Positions 9,368-23,911 of a stretch of 64,000 nucleotides of DNA are shown here, in pieces. Under the pieces are notes generated by a model. The model was not told where the DNA came from and ran no database searches. It worked only from the letters and a program-made list of their open reading frames with translations. A program made the position numbers and the translations under genes. How positions within the stretch are numbered: the first letter of the stretch is position 1; the number at the start of each line of letters is the position of its first letter. The DNA is from Deinococcus koreensis (GTDB lineage Bacteria; Deinococcota; Deinococci; Deinococcales; Deinococcaceae): positions 1,277,501-1,341,500 of the forward strand of contig NZ_PPPD01000001.1 of the NCBI RefSeq assembly GCF_002901445.1. The letters are read 5' to 3'.

Positions 9368-9613
9368 ATGAGCGAGGACGACGCCCGGACAAAACAGGAT
9401 GGACGTGCGATCTTTGCCGCCCTGACCAGCTTTGAAGAGATGCCAGAGCGTGAGCAACCGGAGCAGCAGGAACGGGACTGGTCGCTGTGGGATGGGTCGG
9501 ACGAGGCGCTTGCCCGTGCCTACGCCGATGCCGCTGAGGAGATGAGGCAAGACCCACCGCTCGATATGGACGTGTCACACGGGCTAGAACCGGAAGACTC
9601 ACCGTGGACGTAG
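9368..9613 (+). CDS. hypothetical small acidic protein
   Basis: The 81-residue product is rich in Glu, Asp and Gln, contains two Trp near DWSLWDGSD, and has no signal peptide, membrane segment or family I recognise. ATG at 9368 follows TAAGCT (9357-9362) by 5 nt, which supports it as a real leaderless gene. It lies 50 bp before the VapB-like antitoxin on the same strand, so it could be part of the same unit. Confidence 0.6.
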   Translation: MSEDDARTKQDGRAIFAALTSFEEMPEREQPEQQERDWSLWDGSDEALARAYADAAEEMRQDPPLDMDVSHGLEPEDSPWT

Positions 9614-9663
9614 GACTGCGGGCACGTCACATACCTTCTGCCCGATTTCGGTCAAAGTAGGGT

Positions 9664-9921
9664 ATGACTGCCAGACCACACTACGATCTGAAACTCCAGG
9701 CACAGGGGCGCGTCGTCGTTCCGCAGGCTGTTCGCACCGATCTGGGTGTGCAGGAAGGTGACGACCTGCTCCTAGTCAAGACCGATGACGGCTACCGCCT
9801 GACCACCCGCAGGGCGCTGATCCAGAGTGCCGTGGGCATGTTGGCGCGCGACGATGGACGCGACATGACTCAGGAACTGCTGGACGAACGACGCCAGGAA
9901 GCGCAGGCGAAGGGATGGTAA
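9664..9921 (+). CDS. vapB: AbrB/SpoVT-type antitoxin (VapB-like)
   Basis: The 85-residue protein has a swapped-hairpin AbrB-like DNA-binding N-terminus (LKLQAQGRVVVPQAVRTDLGVQEGDDLLL) and a charged C-terminal tail (LLDERRQEAQAK) of the kind that wraps the toxin. It should neutralise the adjacent PIN toxin and autoregulate the pair. Its TAA overlaps the toxin start (ATGGTAA), giving tight coupling. Confidence 0.85.
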   Translation: MTARPHYDLKLQAQGRVVVPQAVRTDLGVQEGDDLLLVKTDDGYRLTTRRALIQSAVGMLARDDGRDMTQELLDERRQEAQAKGW

Positions 9922-10334
9922 AACAGCCTCCCTCGACACCCGCATTGCTGGACGCCAGCGCCATCCTGGCCCTCTTACGTGGCGAAGTCGGGAAGGACGC
10001 CGTTCTAGCAGCATTGGAACAGCGCCCCTGCTCGGTCAGCAGCGTGACCCTGACGGAACTGGAGGGTAAAGTGATCGGTCGGGGAGAGTACACGCCCATG
10101 CAGATTCGCGCCGCACTGGAGACTGTAGCCCCCCTGATGACCGAGCTGGCGTTCGACGCTGCCTGCCGGGAGAAGGCCACCTTCTACTACGCCCGCAAGA
10201 ATCCCTACAACCTGAGCCTGGGCGACGCGGCGTGCCTGGGCACCGCCGAAGCACATGGCATGAGCGTGCTGACCGCTGAGGGCAACTGGGCGAACTTACC
10301 TGACCTGGGCGTAAACGTGGAACTGATCCGGTAG
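9915..10334 (+). CDS. vapC: PIN-domain ribonuclease toxin (VapC-like)
   Basis: The 139-residue protein is a PIN-domain nuclease: LLDASAILALLRGE carries the first acidic residue, LTELEGK the conserved Glu, and LSLGDAACLGTAEAHG the third acidic site. VapC toxins cleave tRNA or rRNA when released from VapB. Overlap with the antitoxin gene by 7 nt supports a functional pair. The target RNA cannot be predicted. Confidence 0.88.
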   Translation: MVKQPPSTPALLDASAILALLRGEVGKDAVLAALEQRPCSVSSVTLTELEGKVIGRGEYTPMQIRAALETVAPLMTELAFDAACREKATFYYARKNPYNLSLGDAACLGTAEAHGMSVLTAEGNWANLPDLGVNVELIR

Positions 10335-10445
10335 CCCGCCCAGCCCACCCGCACAAGCCCCAGCATGGGCTGGAAATTACTAATTTTTTCTACATTACTT
10401 CGATGGCTTACTATGCGAATAACAGTCTGAACGACTTAATGACAT

Positions 10446-11078
10446 TTACTCTGAGTTAACAATTGTTTTTATTCTTCTCATCTCTTCTTTATCTTTTTCA
10501 CTATCCATCATATACTCCGCATGGCGGAACATTAACTTTAGTGCGGGCTTCATTCGTCTGAGTAGACCCTGTCTCGACGTATCTAAAGTATGTATCGTTA
10601 TTTCACCATTTTCGGAGATTGCGCCTTTAAGAATAACTATATTCATGACAGTTCCGGCTAAGACTTTCAGAATTAGCATGGCAATATAAAACAGTACAAC
10701 CATACAAACTACAAAATATACTTGTTCCCAGATCGCCGCTCCTTCTATGGCCATGGTTTTCTTTACTGGAAGTAGTAGGAGTGATATTATACCAGCCTGA
10801 ATACAAGTAATTAGCATTCTAAATTGCTCATTACCAATTTTCATGATCCGCAATGCTAAATCCTCAGCAGATTTTTCGTAGTTTCTTGCAAGCGCGTATG
10901 TATTACTTACAGTTAATCCGACAGACGCCGCCAAACCAAAGATAAAAACTGGTAGAAGCACTGATGTATCAAATACAGCCATAGCAAGAAACCAACAGGC
11001 ATATACAATAAAGAGTAATACAAACATAACAAACATGAACTCAAACCATTCATAAATTCCGTGTAAAAATTTCAGCAT
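10446..11078 (-). CDS. AT-rich multi-pass membrane protein of unknown function
   Basis: The 210-residue product has four predicted membrane segments: roughly residues 13-36 (FMFVMFVLLFIVYACWFL), 41-62, 88-106 and 120-143, followed by a charged C-terminal cytoplasmic tail ending DKEEMRRIKTIVNSE. I recognise no family. GGAGGC lies a few bases before the ATG at 11078. The gene and its 3' flank (about 10370-11100) are strikingly AT-rich, with codons such as ATA, TTA and AAA that neighbours avoid, pointing to horizontal transfer. It follows dnaE on the same strand after 27 bp and sits beyond the VapBC pair. Confidence 0.75.
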   Translation of the reverse strand: MLKFLHGIYEWFEFMFVMFVLLFIVYACWFLAMAVFDTSVLLPVFIFGLAASVGLTVSNTYALARNYEKSAEDLALRIMKIGNEQFRMLITCIQAGIISLLLLPVKKTMAIEGAAIWEQVYFVVCMVVLFYIAMLILKVLAGTVMNIVILKGAISENGEITIHTLDTSRQGLLRRMKPALKLMFRHAEYMMDSEKDKEEMRRIKTIVNSE

Positions 11079-11105
11079 TCTGCCTCCACTAGCTAACTCG
11101 GTGCG

Positions 11106-16397
<5,292 letters not shown>

Positions 16398-16463
16398 GGG
16401 CACAGTCTAGGCCGGGCAGAGTCGCGCTGTCGGTGAGGTTCGGGGCTTGACGGCCCCCCCGCC

Positions 16464-17567
16464 TCAACCCCGCATCAAAAAGTGCTCGATGATCGCGTGG
16501 TGATCCTCGAAGAACAGCTCGGGGTGCGCCAGAGCCTCGCTGAGCGGCAGCCACAGCGCCTCGCTGGCGTCGCTGCCGCCATGCAGGGTTGGCAACTGGC
16601 CGATGCCCAGGTCGAAGTGGAAGGCGTGCGTGACTGTGCGCCCGCGCAGGCTGCGATCCGGGTAGTCGAAGACCTGCGTGGCGCGGAGTTGTGCCCCCAG
16701 GTCGATGGACACGCTCAGGCCGGTCTCCTCGCGCACCTCGCGCACGGCGCAGGCCAGCAGGGTCTCATCCTGTTCCAGAAAGCCGCCGGGCATGGCGAGG
16801 CGCCCGCGCCCCGGCCGGTGCCCCCGGCGGATCAGCAGGACGTGGCCGCTGCGGGTGATCACGGCGTCGGTGGTCACGAAGACCGGCGCAAAGGGCGCAC
16901 TCTGCCACGCCGCGCGGTACTCGCGCAGGTAGTCGTATTCGGCGCGCAGGTCGGCGTACTCGGCCGTCTCCTGGAAGCGGGTCATGAAGTCGTGGACGGC
17001 GGGGGGCACCATGCCCCGCACGTCGTCCAGGCGGCCCTCGAAGTAGGCGCGGCGCACGTCGGTGGCCGACAGCTCGCTCACCACATGGGTGGGAATGAAC
17101 TCCCAGCTCGGAAACGAGCGCAGGTAGTACGAACTCTCGTCCTTGATGTGGCCGATCAGGGCGATGTCGCTGCTGCCCCGCGTGTGGTGCTGCACGCCGC
17201 GCTGCACCTCGCTGAGCCACAGCGCCTCGTTGTAGAAGTAGTCGCGCACGTGCACGAACAGCACGCGCGTTTTCGGCACCCCCGCCGCCCGCAGCATCTC
17301 CAGCGTGACCTCCTGACGTTCCTCGGCGGTGAACGGATTTTTGGTGTTGCGCGCCGCGCGGGCCGAGCCGATCACCACGATCAGCTTCTGCACGCTCTGC
17401 AGCGCCTCCAGCATCACCAGCAGATGCGCCTGGTGCGGGGGCTCGAAGCGGCCGATATACACCCCGAAGGTGCGCCGACGCCGGGCCGGGCCGGGGGGCG
17501 GAGCCGAACCGGCGCTCAGGGCTGGATCGGTCGGCGCAGACTCGAGCGGGGCGGGCATGGTTCTCAT
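16464..17567 (-). CDS. nadM: bifunctional NMN adenylyltransferase / Nudix hydrolase
   Basis: The 367-residue protein has an N-terminal nucleotidyltransferase ([15 protein letters not shown], with the HxxH-type motif, and [12 protein letters not shown]) and a C-terminal Nudix domain with the GX5EX7REUXEEXGU box (starts GGFLEQDE). It should make NAD from NMN and ATP and hydrolyse ADP-ribose or a related nucleotide, as in the cyanobacterial and Deinococcus NadM-Nudix enzymes. Two ATGs (17567 and 17558) are possible; both lie before the Pro/Ala-rich leader. Confidence 0.9.
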   Translation of the reverse strand: MRTMPAPLESAPTDPALSAGSAPPPGPARRRRTFGVYIGRFEPPHQAHLLVMLEALQSVQKLIVVIGSARAARNTKNPFTAEERQEVTLEMLRAAGVPKTRVLFVHVRDYFYNEALWLSEVQRGVQHHTRGSSDIALIGHIKDESSYYLRSFPSWEFIPTHVVSELSATDVRRAYFEGRLDDVRGMVPPAVHDFMTRFQETAEYADLRAEYDYLREYRAAWQSAPFAPVFVTTDAVITRSGHVLLIRRGHRPGRGRLAMPGGFLEQDETLLACAVREVREETGLSVSIDLGAQLRATQVFDYPDRSLRGRTVTHAFHFDLGIGQLPTLHGGSDASEALWLPLSEALAHPELFFEDHHAIIEHFLMRG

Positions 17568-17706
17568 CTTCACTCGCCTGATGAATGAGTTGGATGAGGT
17601 TCCGTCGGCTCTCTGTTCAGCACCGGAAGCTGAGGCTCGTGGTCTACACCACTTTGCCCGCCTGAGCTTCTTCATCCTGGGTTCAGGAACACGGTACAGT
17701 GACCCC

Positions 17707-18231
17707 ATGCCCAGACTTGCCCAGTTCAGACCTGCCCAGTCCAGACCTGCCCTGTCGGCCCTGTCCATCGCTCTTCTGATCGCCGGCGCCGCGCAGGCGG
17801 GCGGGGCGGGCGCGCCGGTGGCCGGCGCAGGACAGATCCAGGCGGCCACCCCCGCCGCCGTGGCCGCCGGGCTGCGCGAGGCCGGCCTGAAGGTCACCAT
17901 GAACCCCACCGAGCCCGACGCCGACCCGAGCATGACCGTGGTCTCCGGCAGCTACGAACTGCAGGTCTGGCTGAGCGACTGCAAGGCCGGCAGCTGCGCC
18001 CGCGTGACCGCCAGCACCTCCTGGGACTACTCCGACAAGGAAGATGACCTCGACACCGACCTGGCCAACGAGTGGAACTCCAACTATTACACCCAGGCCT
18101 ACATCTACGAGGGCAGCTATTACCTGGACTCCACCATGCCCCTGCGCGGCGGCTACACCCGCGCCGCCCTGAAAGCCTGGATGGCGGACTACCTGAGCGA
18201 CGTGAAGGACTTCGAGGGCGAACTGCCCTGA
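17707..18231 (+). CDS. secreted YbjN-domain protein
   Basis: The 174-residue protein has a signal peptide (hydrophobic [15 protein letters not shown]) and a YbjN-like domain ([32 protein letters not shown]). YbjN-type proteins are sensors or chaperones of unknown ligand. ATG at 17707 lies 6 nt after TACAGT (17695-17700), a leaderless start. It is transcribed divergently from the nadM-Nudix gene, 139 bp away. Confidence 0.72.
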   Translation: MPRLAQFRPAQSRPALSALSIALLIAGAAQAGGAGAPVAGAGQIQAATPAAVAAGLREAGLKVTMNPTEPDADPSMTVVSGSYELQVWLSDCKAGSCARVTASTSWDYSDKEDDLDTDLANEWNSNYYTQAYIYEGSYYLDSTMPLRGGYTRAALKAWMADYLSDVKDFEGELP

Positions 18232-18237
18232 GCGTGA

Positions 18238-18350
18238 GAGGTTTGAAGGTTGAAGGAGATGTCTAACCGTCTAAAGGTCGAACCGTCTGAAAACGGCATC
18301 CGGGCCGTCCTTTCTGTTCGACCGTTCGACTGTTAGACCGTTCGACCCCT
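18238..18350. repeat. intergenic inverted repeat, GTCGAAC family, copy 1
   Basis: The stretch is built from iterated words such as GTCTAAC, GTCGAAC and their complements, so the left part (GTCTAACCGTCTAAAGGTCGAACCG) can fold on the right part (CGACCGTTCGACTGTTAGACCG). A second copy lies at 25189-25278. It occupies the 3' flank of the YbjN gene and may act as a terminator. Confidence 0.65.
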
Positions 18351-18420
18351 ACCCCTCAAGAGAGCGCAAAGACCGCCCGCATCCAGTCCGGTGGGGGTGC
18401 GCCGCACACTGAGCACCACG

Positions 18421-19290
18421 ATGACCGACCTGAAACAGACTGGACGGAAGGTGGCGGGGGACGTTGGGCAGGGAGTCCGGAACGCGGCCCACCAGGCCGC
18501 CCCGGGGCTGGAGGCGCTGGCCCGCTTCGGCTACGCCAGCAAGGGCGTGGTATACGGCACGGTCGGCTTCCTAGCCCTGAGCGTGGCCCTGGGCCGGGGC
18601 GGCGCCACCACCGACACCCAGGGCGCCCTGCTTAGATTGCAGGATCTGCCCCTGGGCACGCCGCTGATCTGGGGGCTGGTGCTGGGACTGGTCGGCTACG
18701 CCCTGTGGCAGCTGATCCGGGCCGGCCTCGACCCCGAGCGGCAGGGCACGGGGGGCAAGGGCATCGTCAAGCGCAGCGGCTACCTGCTGAGCGGGCTGGC
18801 GAACATCGGCCTGGCCCTGTTCGCCGCGCGGCTGGCAGGCAGCGGCGCCGCCCAGCGCAACCAGGACAGCGAGGCCCAGGCGGCCGGACAGGTGCTGAAC
18901 CTGCCGGGGGGTCAGGTCTGGCTGGCGCTGGCCGGGGTCGTCCTGCTGGCGGTGGCGGCCAACCAGCTCTACAGCGCGTACGGCGCGAAGTTCATGAAGC
19001 GCATGGCCTTCACCGACCTGGGGGCGCGCTCCCAGGGCACCCTCAAACGCATCGGCCAGGTGGGCATCGCCTCACGTGGCCTGCTGATGGCGATCATCGG
19101 CGTGTTCCTGCTGATCGCCGCCTGGCGCCACTCGGCGGCCACCGCCCTGGGCATCTCCGAGGCCCTGACGTGGCTGCGGGATCAACCTGCGGGGAATGTC
19201 CTGCTGGGATCGGTGGCGGTCGGAACCCTGTGTTACGGGGTGTGGTGCGTGGTGCAGGCGCTCTACCGGCGGGTGAAGGTCGAGGGCTGA
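18421..19290 (+). CDS. DUF1206 membrane protein
   Basis: The 289-residue protein contains three repeats of the DUF1206 module, recognisable from [36 protein letters not shown] and [18 protein letters not shown], each followed by a second membrane helix, for six transmembrane segments. The function of the family is unknown. The start at 18421 (MTDLKQTG) is preferred to the GTG at 18391 because the first 10 residues of the longer form have no family support. Confidence 0.82.
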   Translation: MTDLKQTGRKVAGDVGQGVRNAAHQAAPGLEALARFGYASKGVVYGTVGFLALSVALGRGGATTDTQGALLRLQDLPLGTPLIWGLVLGLVGYALWQLIRAGLDPERQGTGGKGIVKRSGYLLSGLANIGLALFAARLAGSGAAQRNQDSEAQAAGQVLNLPGGQVWLALAGVVLLAVAANQLYSAYGAKFMKRMAFTDLGARSQGTLKRIGQVGIASRGLLMAIIGVFLLIAAWRHSAATALGISEALTWLRDQPAGNVLLGSVAVGTLCYGVWCVVQALYRRVKVEG

Positions 19291-19315
19291 GTCCGGGGCA
19301 TGGAACAATGACGCC

Positions 19316-19744
19316 ATGACGTCCGCCCTCACCCCCACACGGCAGGTCGCCCTGATCGCGCACGACAAGAAGAAGCTGGAGCTGGCGATGTTCGCCCTGA
19401 GTCACCGCGAGGTGCTGGCTCGCTTTCATCTGGTCGCCACCGGCACCACGGGCGGCATCCTGGCCAAGCAGACCGGCCTGAGCGTGGAGCGGGTGCTATC
19501 GGGGCCGCTGGGCGGCGACCAGCAGATCGGCGCCCGACTGGCCGAGGAACGCGTGCTGGCCGTGTTCTTCTTCCGCGACCCGCTGACCGCCCAACCCCAC
19601 GAGCCGGACGTGAGCGCACTGGTGCGGCTGTGCGACGTACACGACATCCCCCTGGCAACAAACCCGGCGAGCGCCGAAGCATTGATGCTGTGGCTAAGGG
19701 AGCAGGGGGATCAGAGGACAGGCAGTGGGTCTGCCCTGCTATAG
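19316..19744 (+). CDS. mgsA: methylglyoxal synthase
   Basis: The 142-residue protein has the family signature: [65 protein letters not shown]. It converts dihydroxyacetone phosphate to methylglyoxal and phosphate, a bypass of lower glycolysis under phosphate limitation. The catalytic Asp residues in GGDQQ and FFRDP are present. ATG at 19316 follows AACAAT by 6 nt. Confidence 0.94.
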   Translation: MTSALTPTRQVALIAHDKKKLELAMFALSHREVLARFHLVATGTTGGILAKQTGLSVERVLSGPLGGDQQIGARLAEERVLAVFFFRDPLTAQPHEPDVSALVRLCDVHDIPLATNPASAEALMLWLREQGDQRTGSGSALL

Positions 19745-19804
19745 AGGACAGACACTCCTCCAGGCGTATGTCGAAGCCAGATTGACATCACCACATCTAC
19801 GTTC

Positions 19805-21112
19805 CTAGACAGGATTGGTGGAGCGGATGTCTCGCCTGGCGGAAAGCAAGGCCACCAAAATCATCACTATAGGCAGCACGGTGACACTATTCATCCAGAA
19901 CACATTGAAGATCAGGAGCGCGACGACGCTCACTCCTACTTCCAGATATCTTGAACGGCTACGCCAAATGATGATCAGAATCCATGCCAGCCAGGCGGCT
20001 GGATAGACGAGGCCATATTGCACTGCCATATCCAGATACTCGTTATGAGCTTTATCGTTGACAATCTGCTGCTTATTGAAGAAGTCTACCGGCCCAAGAC
20101 TTCCCTTGGTAACAACGTAAATGCCAGCCGTATCCTGCTCTAGCGTGTATGAAAGGCGGGGATCTCGAATCTTGGGGATCAGGTAGGCGCGCACCTTTGG
20201 GTCGTTCTGCCAATCGGCATACCGGTCAAAGGCCCGCTTGAATCCGCCTGTACCCCAACCGAGCAGCGGTCTGGACTCAATGGCCCGGACAGCGATTGTC
20301 CAGAGCAATACTCGGCCAGAATCCGGAGACTCAAAGTGTCTCGTCCGATCAGGATTTGGAAGGGCCAAGCCAATGCCAAACCCGGCCACGAGGATCACGG
20401 CAGGCCAGAAAAGCGGCTTGAGTTTACTCAAGGATGGTCGGAACCAAATCAGCCCGATGAGACCCGCTAAGCCAAGGCCCAGCCAAGCGGCGCGCGTCTG
20501 GGCCACCGCGAATACAAGCCCAACCAGGAGGAGCAGAACTGCAAGCCACCGCCTGTCCCTCGGCTTGGCAGAGCCACGAATGGAGGCCAGCCCTATTGGG
20601 ATCATCACCATGAGAAAGGAAGCCAATGAGCCCCGGTTACCAAACGTACTGCCTGGCTGGGCGTCCGCAGCGTCCCCACTAAGAAGGGTCGCCAGAACCG
20701 ATGCGGGAGAAAAATACTGGAGAAGTGCGATTACCAGTGGGATGAAGACGTACGCTGGCCAGAACTGGCGGAAGGTAACGACAAGGTTTGGGTCGGATTC
20801 GAAAGACGCTCTGGCCATGAGATACCACGCGAACAGCAAAACCAGAGTCACAGGGCCTTCCAGCCGTCCCCCGAGAGCCAGCAGGGGCACGCCGTTGACC
20901 GCGTCGCTGACAGAGGCCAGCACCACCAGAACGCCAATCCAGAGATCGGAGCGTCGGAGAGAGATAGCGCGGTACTGCCCACGCAATACGAACAACAGCA
21001 CGAAAGCTGTCAGGGTTAGCAGTTTGGCGTAGAGGAACACCACGACACCATCCGAGCGGATAGGAAGCATGGCTACTGGAAAAAGAATCAGGAACGCGAG
21101 CAGGGGATTCAT
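19805..21112 (-). CDS. O-antigen ligase/polymerase-like protein, possible pilin glycosyltransferase
   Basis: The 435-residue protein has about 10-12 membrane helices and a large periplasmic loop around residues 260-350 containing the Wzy_C-type signature (SGRVLLWTIAVRAIESRPLLGWGTGGFKRAF and the later NEYLDMAVQYG). Members join or polymerise lipid-linked glycans, or transfer them to type IV pilins (PglL/TfpW/PilO types). It lies directly downstream of three pilin genes on the same strand, which favours pilin glycosylation; this is inference from context. Its composition is somewhat less GC-rich than its flanks. Confidence 0.8.
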   Translation of the reverse strand: MNPLLAFLILFPVAMLPIRSDGVVVFLYAKLLTLTAFVLLFVLRGQYRAISLRRSDLWIGVLVVLASVSDAVNGVPLLALGGRLEGPVTLVLLFAWYLMARASFESDPNLVVTFRQFWPAYVFIPLVIALLQYFSPASVLATLLSGDAADAQPGSTFGNRGSLASFLMVMIPIGLASIRGSAKPRDRRWLAVLLLLVGLVFAVAQTRAAWLGLGLAGLIGLIWFRPSLSKLKPLFWPAVILVAGFGIGLALPNPDRTRHFESPDSGRVLLWTIAVRAIESRPLLGWGTGGFKRAFDRYADWQNDPKVRAYLIPKIRDPRLSYTLEQDTAGIYVVTKGSLGPVDFFNKQQIVNDKAHNEYLDMAVQYGLVYPAAWLAWILIIIWRSRSRYLEVGVSVVALLIFNVFWMNSVTVLPIVMILVALLSARRDIRSTNPV

Positions 21113-21178
21113 GCCATTCACCCGATTGAGAGGCCCACACCTGATGAGGCGAACGTCAGGAGAAGGAGCGAAATGGAA

Positions 21179-21204
21179 GTTGGGGATGCGCTTGCATCCC
21201 CAAC
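21179..21204 (-). terminator. hairpin after pilin gene 1
   Basis: GTTGGGGATGC and GCATCCCCAAC form a perfect 11-bp stem with a 4-nt loop, 17 nt beyond the pilin stop codon. It probably terminates or protects the abundant pilin mRNA, with some read-through to the ligase gene. Confidence 0.65.
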
Positions 21205-21221
21205 GTATATCGGCGGCGACC

Positions 21222-21596
21222 TTAGTAGGTCTTGGTGACCTTGACCGCGTTGGTGGAGGTCGAGACGATGGTGTAGCGGCCGCTCGTGGCGTCGTAAGCC
21301 ACCGTGCAGCCGGAGACGGAGGCGGGCAGCGCAGTCGGTGCGCCTTCAGCCTGCAGGGGCGCAGCAAGGCAGTCAGAGACGCCCTTGAGGGTGGTCTGCT
21401 TGGCGGCGGTGTCGGCAGCGGTGTCGGCGGCGGCGATCCAGGTGGCGACCTGGCCGGCGAAGGCGTTGTTGGCCGTGTCGTTGGCACGCTTCCGGGCGTT
21501 CAGCACGTTGGGGATCAGCACGGCGGCCAGGATGCCGATGATGGCGATGACGATCAGCAGCTCGATCAGGGTGAAGCCTTGGGTTCCGTTCTTCAT
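21222..21596 (-). CDS. pilA: type IV pilin, copy 1
   Basis: The 124-residue prepilin has a short leader MKNGTQG, then the N-methylated hydrophobic helix FTLIELLIVIAIIGILAA with the conserved Glu5, and a globular part with two cysteines (SDC...SGC) likely forming the D-region disulfide. Prepilin peptidase cleaves after Gly7. AGGAG lies just before the ATG. The gene and about 58 bp upstream are nearly identical to copy 2 at 22320-22694; the main differences lie in the residues around the first cysteine (SDCLAAP against NTCIAAT). Confidence 0.93.
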   Translation of the reverse strand: MKNGTQGFTLIELLIVIAIIGILAAVLIPNVLNARKRANDTANNAFAGQVATWIAAADTAADTAAKQTTLKGVSDCLAAPLQAEGAPTALPASVSGCTVAYDATSGRYTIVSTSTNAVKVTKTY

Positions 21597-21885
21597 GGTG
21601 TGCTCCTGGGCCGTCCGGTGGGTATAGGTACCGGGGGGCCGGGTATTGCATTCGCAGGTCAAAAGACTCTCCTGCTGATTATCAGAATACGTCTGAAATC
21701 TCACATTCCTCTTACGAGATCTCTCCTCAGGCTGACGTAAAAGCTGTTTCACAGGCCCCTGAGACACGCTGTTCGAACTGACAGTCTTTTCAATCTAAGG
21801 TGCAGGAAGTACGTCTTCAGAGTTTTTTCTACGCAGTAGACGGATGAGCGATTATGCTGGAGACAGAGGAGCGTGGAAGTACAGT

Positions 21886-22257
21886 TTAAAGACTGGATAT
21901 GAACATTCGACCGTCGTACAGCGTCACCTGCACATCGAACGTTCCATCGGATTTCACATTTACGAGACAAGAGCTGACATTTTTTGGCAACTCGAGTGAT
22001 CCGCCCTCATTCGCATAAATTTGATCCGTACAACTACTTGGTAGGTTACTAACCTTCCTCGTTTGATCGCCACTGAGCCAGGACGTCGCCCAGGTGTTCA
22101 TCTGTCGGGCGTAGGCTCTTGCAGCCGTATCGAGCGCACGTTGTCTGGCATTAAAGATATTTGGGATGAGAGCGGCCACCAGGATGCCGATGATGGCAAT
22201 GACGATCAGAAGTTCAATAAGGGTGAAACCTGCCGTCGATTGGAATGGAGTGTGCAC
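21886..22257 (-). CDS. type IV pilin-like protein, divergent
   Basis: The 123-residue prepilin has leader VHTPFQSTAG and helix FTLIELLIVIAIIGILVA, then a globular region with two cysteines (SSC and SSC). The GTG start at 22257 is set by AGAGGAGG a few bases upstream. It sits between the two near-identical pilins but differs from them throughout the globular domain and is more AT-rich. It could be a minor pilin or an alternative major subunit. Confidence 0.87.
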   Translation of the reverse strand: MHTPFQSTAGFTLIELLIVIAIIGILVAALIPNIFNARQRALDTAARAYARQMNTWATSWLSGDQTRKVSNLPSSCTDQIYANEGGSLELPKNVSSCLVNVKSDGTFDVQVTLYDGRMFISSL

Positions 22258-22276
22258 GAGACCTCCTCTATAGAGA

Positions 22277-22306
22277 GACGAGGGGGTGCACCCGCACCCC
22301 CTCGTC
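22277..22306 (-). terminator. hairpin after pilin gene 2
   Basis: GACGAGGGGGTGC and GCACCCCCTCGTC form a perfect 13-bp stem with a 4-nt loop, 13 nt after the stop of pilin copy 2. There is no T-run; it probably stabilises the pilin transcript or limits read-through to the divergent pilin. Confidence 0.65.
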
Positions 22307-22319
22307 CTCCACATTGGGT

Positions 22320-22694
22320 TTAGTAGGTCTTGGTGACCTTGACCGCGTTGGTGGAGGTCGAGACGATGGTGTAGCGGCCGCTCGTGGCGTCGTAAGCCAC
22401 CGTGCAGCCGGAGACGGAGGCGGGCAGCGCAGTCGGCGCGCCTTCGGCTTGCAGCGTCGCAGCGATGCAGGTGTTGACGCCCTTGAGGGTGGTCTGCTTG
22501 GCGGCGGTGTCGGCGGCGGTGTCGGCGGCGGCGATCCAGGTGGCGACCTGGCCGGCGAAGGCGTTGTTGGCCGTGTCGTTGGCACGCTTCCGGGCGTTCA
22601 ACACGTTGGGGATCAGCACGGCGGCCAGGATGCCGATGATGGCGATGACGATCAGCAGCTCGATCAGGGTGAAGCCTTGGGTTCCGTTCTTCAT
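22320..22694 (-). CDS. pilA: type IV pilin, copy 2
   Basis: The 124-residue prepilin has the same leader, helix and C-terminus (SGCTVAYDATSGRYTIVS...) as copy 1. The two 375-bp genes differ at only a few positions, clustered in the middle. AGGAG precedes the ATG. With copy 1 it forms a 433-bp direct repeat (21222-21654 and 22320-22752) covering the gene and its leader. Either may be the major subunit of pili used for adhesion, twitching or DNA uptake. Confidence 0.93.
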   Translation of the reverse strand: MKNGTQGFTLIELLIVIAIIGILAAVLIPNVLNARKRANDTANNAFAGQVATWIAAADTAADTAAKQTTLKGVNTCIAATLQAEGAPTALPASVSGCTVAYDATSGRYTIVSTSTNAVKVTKTY

Positions 22695-22752
22695 GGTGTG
22701 CTCCTGGGCCATCCGGTGGGTATAGGTACCGGGGGGCCGGGTATGGCGTTCG

Positions 22753-23210
22753 TGATCGGGTTCCCCCCGCTCACAAAATCCACTGTATTGAAGGGTTCCT
22801 TACAACAGCCTCACAATCGGGCGGCGATCTGTGCCGGTTTTGCCTTTAAGTTAGGGGGCCTCATACCCCCGCCCGGCCGACGAGATTCAGGGCTTATGAC
22901 CGCCCCAGACGAATGATTTCTCGTTCGGACTCGACAGAACGAACCCTTGAAAGACTTCGCTCTCTGACCAGCAGGAGTCATCAGGGCGCGACCAGAGGTA
23001 TGGGTAAGGCTGGATGGTCTGCGTTCACTGCACGTGCATTCAGCCTTCGTATCTGCCTGCCGTCGCAACTTCCTCTGAATCAGGGTTAATCCAGCCGTCA
23101 GGCACGGGTCGGCACCCGTGCCGCCTGCCCTGCTTCCAGGATTTCCCGACGGCACGCCAGGAGTCGATCCGCACCGAACAGGCACGGAACAGATCTGCCC
23201 GGCAGGAGAC
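22753..23210. other. intergenic region upstream of the pilin genes
   Basis: I see no gene here. The right part is AT-richer and should hold the promoter of pilin copy 2. A perfect hairpin GGCACGGGT/ACCCGTGCC with a 4-nt loop lies at 23101-23122. Confidence 0.5.
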
Positions 23211-23246
23211 CAAAAAAACCGGCCACCTCCAAAGAGTGGTGGCCGG
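23211..23246 (-). terminator. rho-independent terminator
   Basis: On the minus strand CCGGCCACC (23246-23238) pairs with GGTGGCCGG (23227-23219) and is followed by seven Ts (23218-23212). It ends the small hypothetical gene immediately upstream. Confidence 0.88.
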
Positions 23247-23262
23247 GGCATCTCGACTCTCT

Positions 23263-23628
23263 CTACTGGATCAGATCTGGGTCACCCGCAGGACGTTCCG
23301 AAAACGAATCGTCTGACGGGCTTCCGGGTGGGCGCTGGTCGGGAGATATCGGCTCTGCTGGAGACCCTGGGTCGGCTGAGGCAGTGCTGAGGACGCCCGT
23401 GACCGTATGGGCCAGTCGGCCCGTCAGCTGTGCGTGGTGCTCCCGCGTGATCCGCAGGGCCACCCGGCCGGTCAGGTACAGCGCGCCCAGGCTGTGGGCG
23501 TTGGCCCGCTGGACATCTCTCAGATACACGGTGAAGGTGCGGCCGAGGTGCTGGAAGCGCACCTGATCGGACGTCCCGGGCACCCAGCTCAGGTGCAGGT
23601 CGAGGGCGGAAGTCGGGTTGGACGGCAT
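23263..23628 (-). CDS. hypothetical protein
   Basis: The 121-residue protein has a compact N-terminal part with LDLHLSWVP, FQHLGRTFTVYLRDVQRANAHSLGALYLTGRVALRI and a disordered Pro/Ser/Asp-rich C-terminus. No family is recognised. The ATG at 23628 (MPSNPTS) is chosen; a GTG at 23664 is an alternative. A strong terminator follows the stop, which supports a real transcript. Confidence 0.6.
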   Translation of the reverse strand: MPSNPTSALDLHLSWVPGTSDQVRFQHLGRTFTVYLRDVQRANAHSLGALYLTGRVALRITREHHAQLTGRLAHTVTGVLSTASADPGSPAEPISPDQRPPGSPSDDSFSERPAGDPDLIQ

Positions 23629-23911
23629 GGAGCCTCGCAGTGCCGGGCGGTGGAAAGGTTCCACATCGGGCGTGCCCAGCCCCTGAGGCTTTCACACCTT
23701 CATGATGGGCAGGATTCCGGATGCCCGTGGGGTCTCTGGTGAGTACCTATAGATAAGGAGAGGTGCAGCTGGCCGACGGATGGAGGGGTGGGTTCCACTC
23801 CCCTGTCCCTCAGAGCCGCTCAGCCGACATGGGCGGCGCGACCCATGGGAAAATGCACTGCGTGGCTGCCACCTGCTGGGGCCGCCCCTCATCCCCCTTG
23901 ACTCTGCACGC

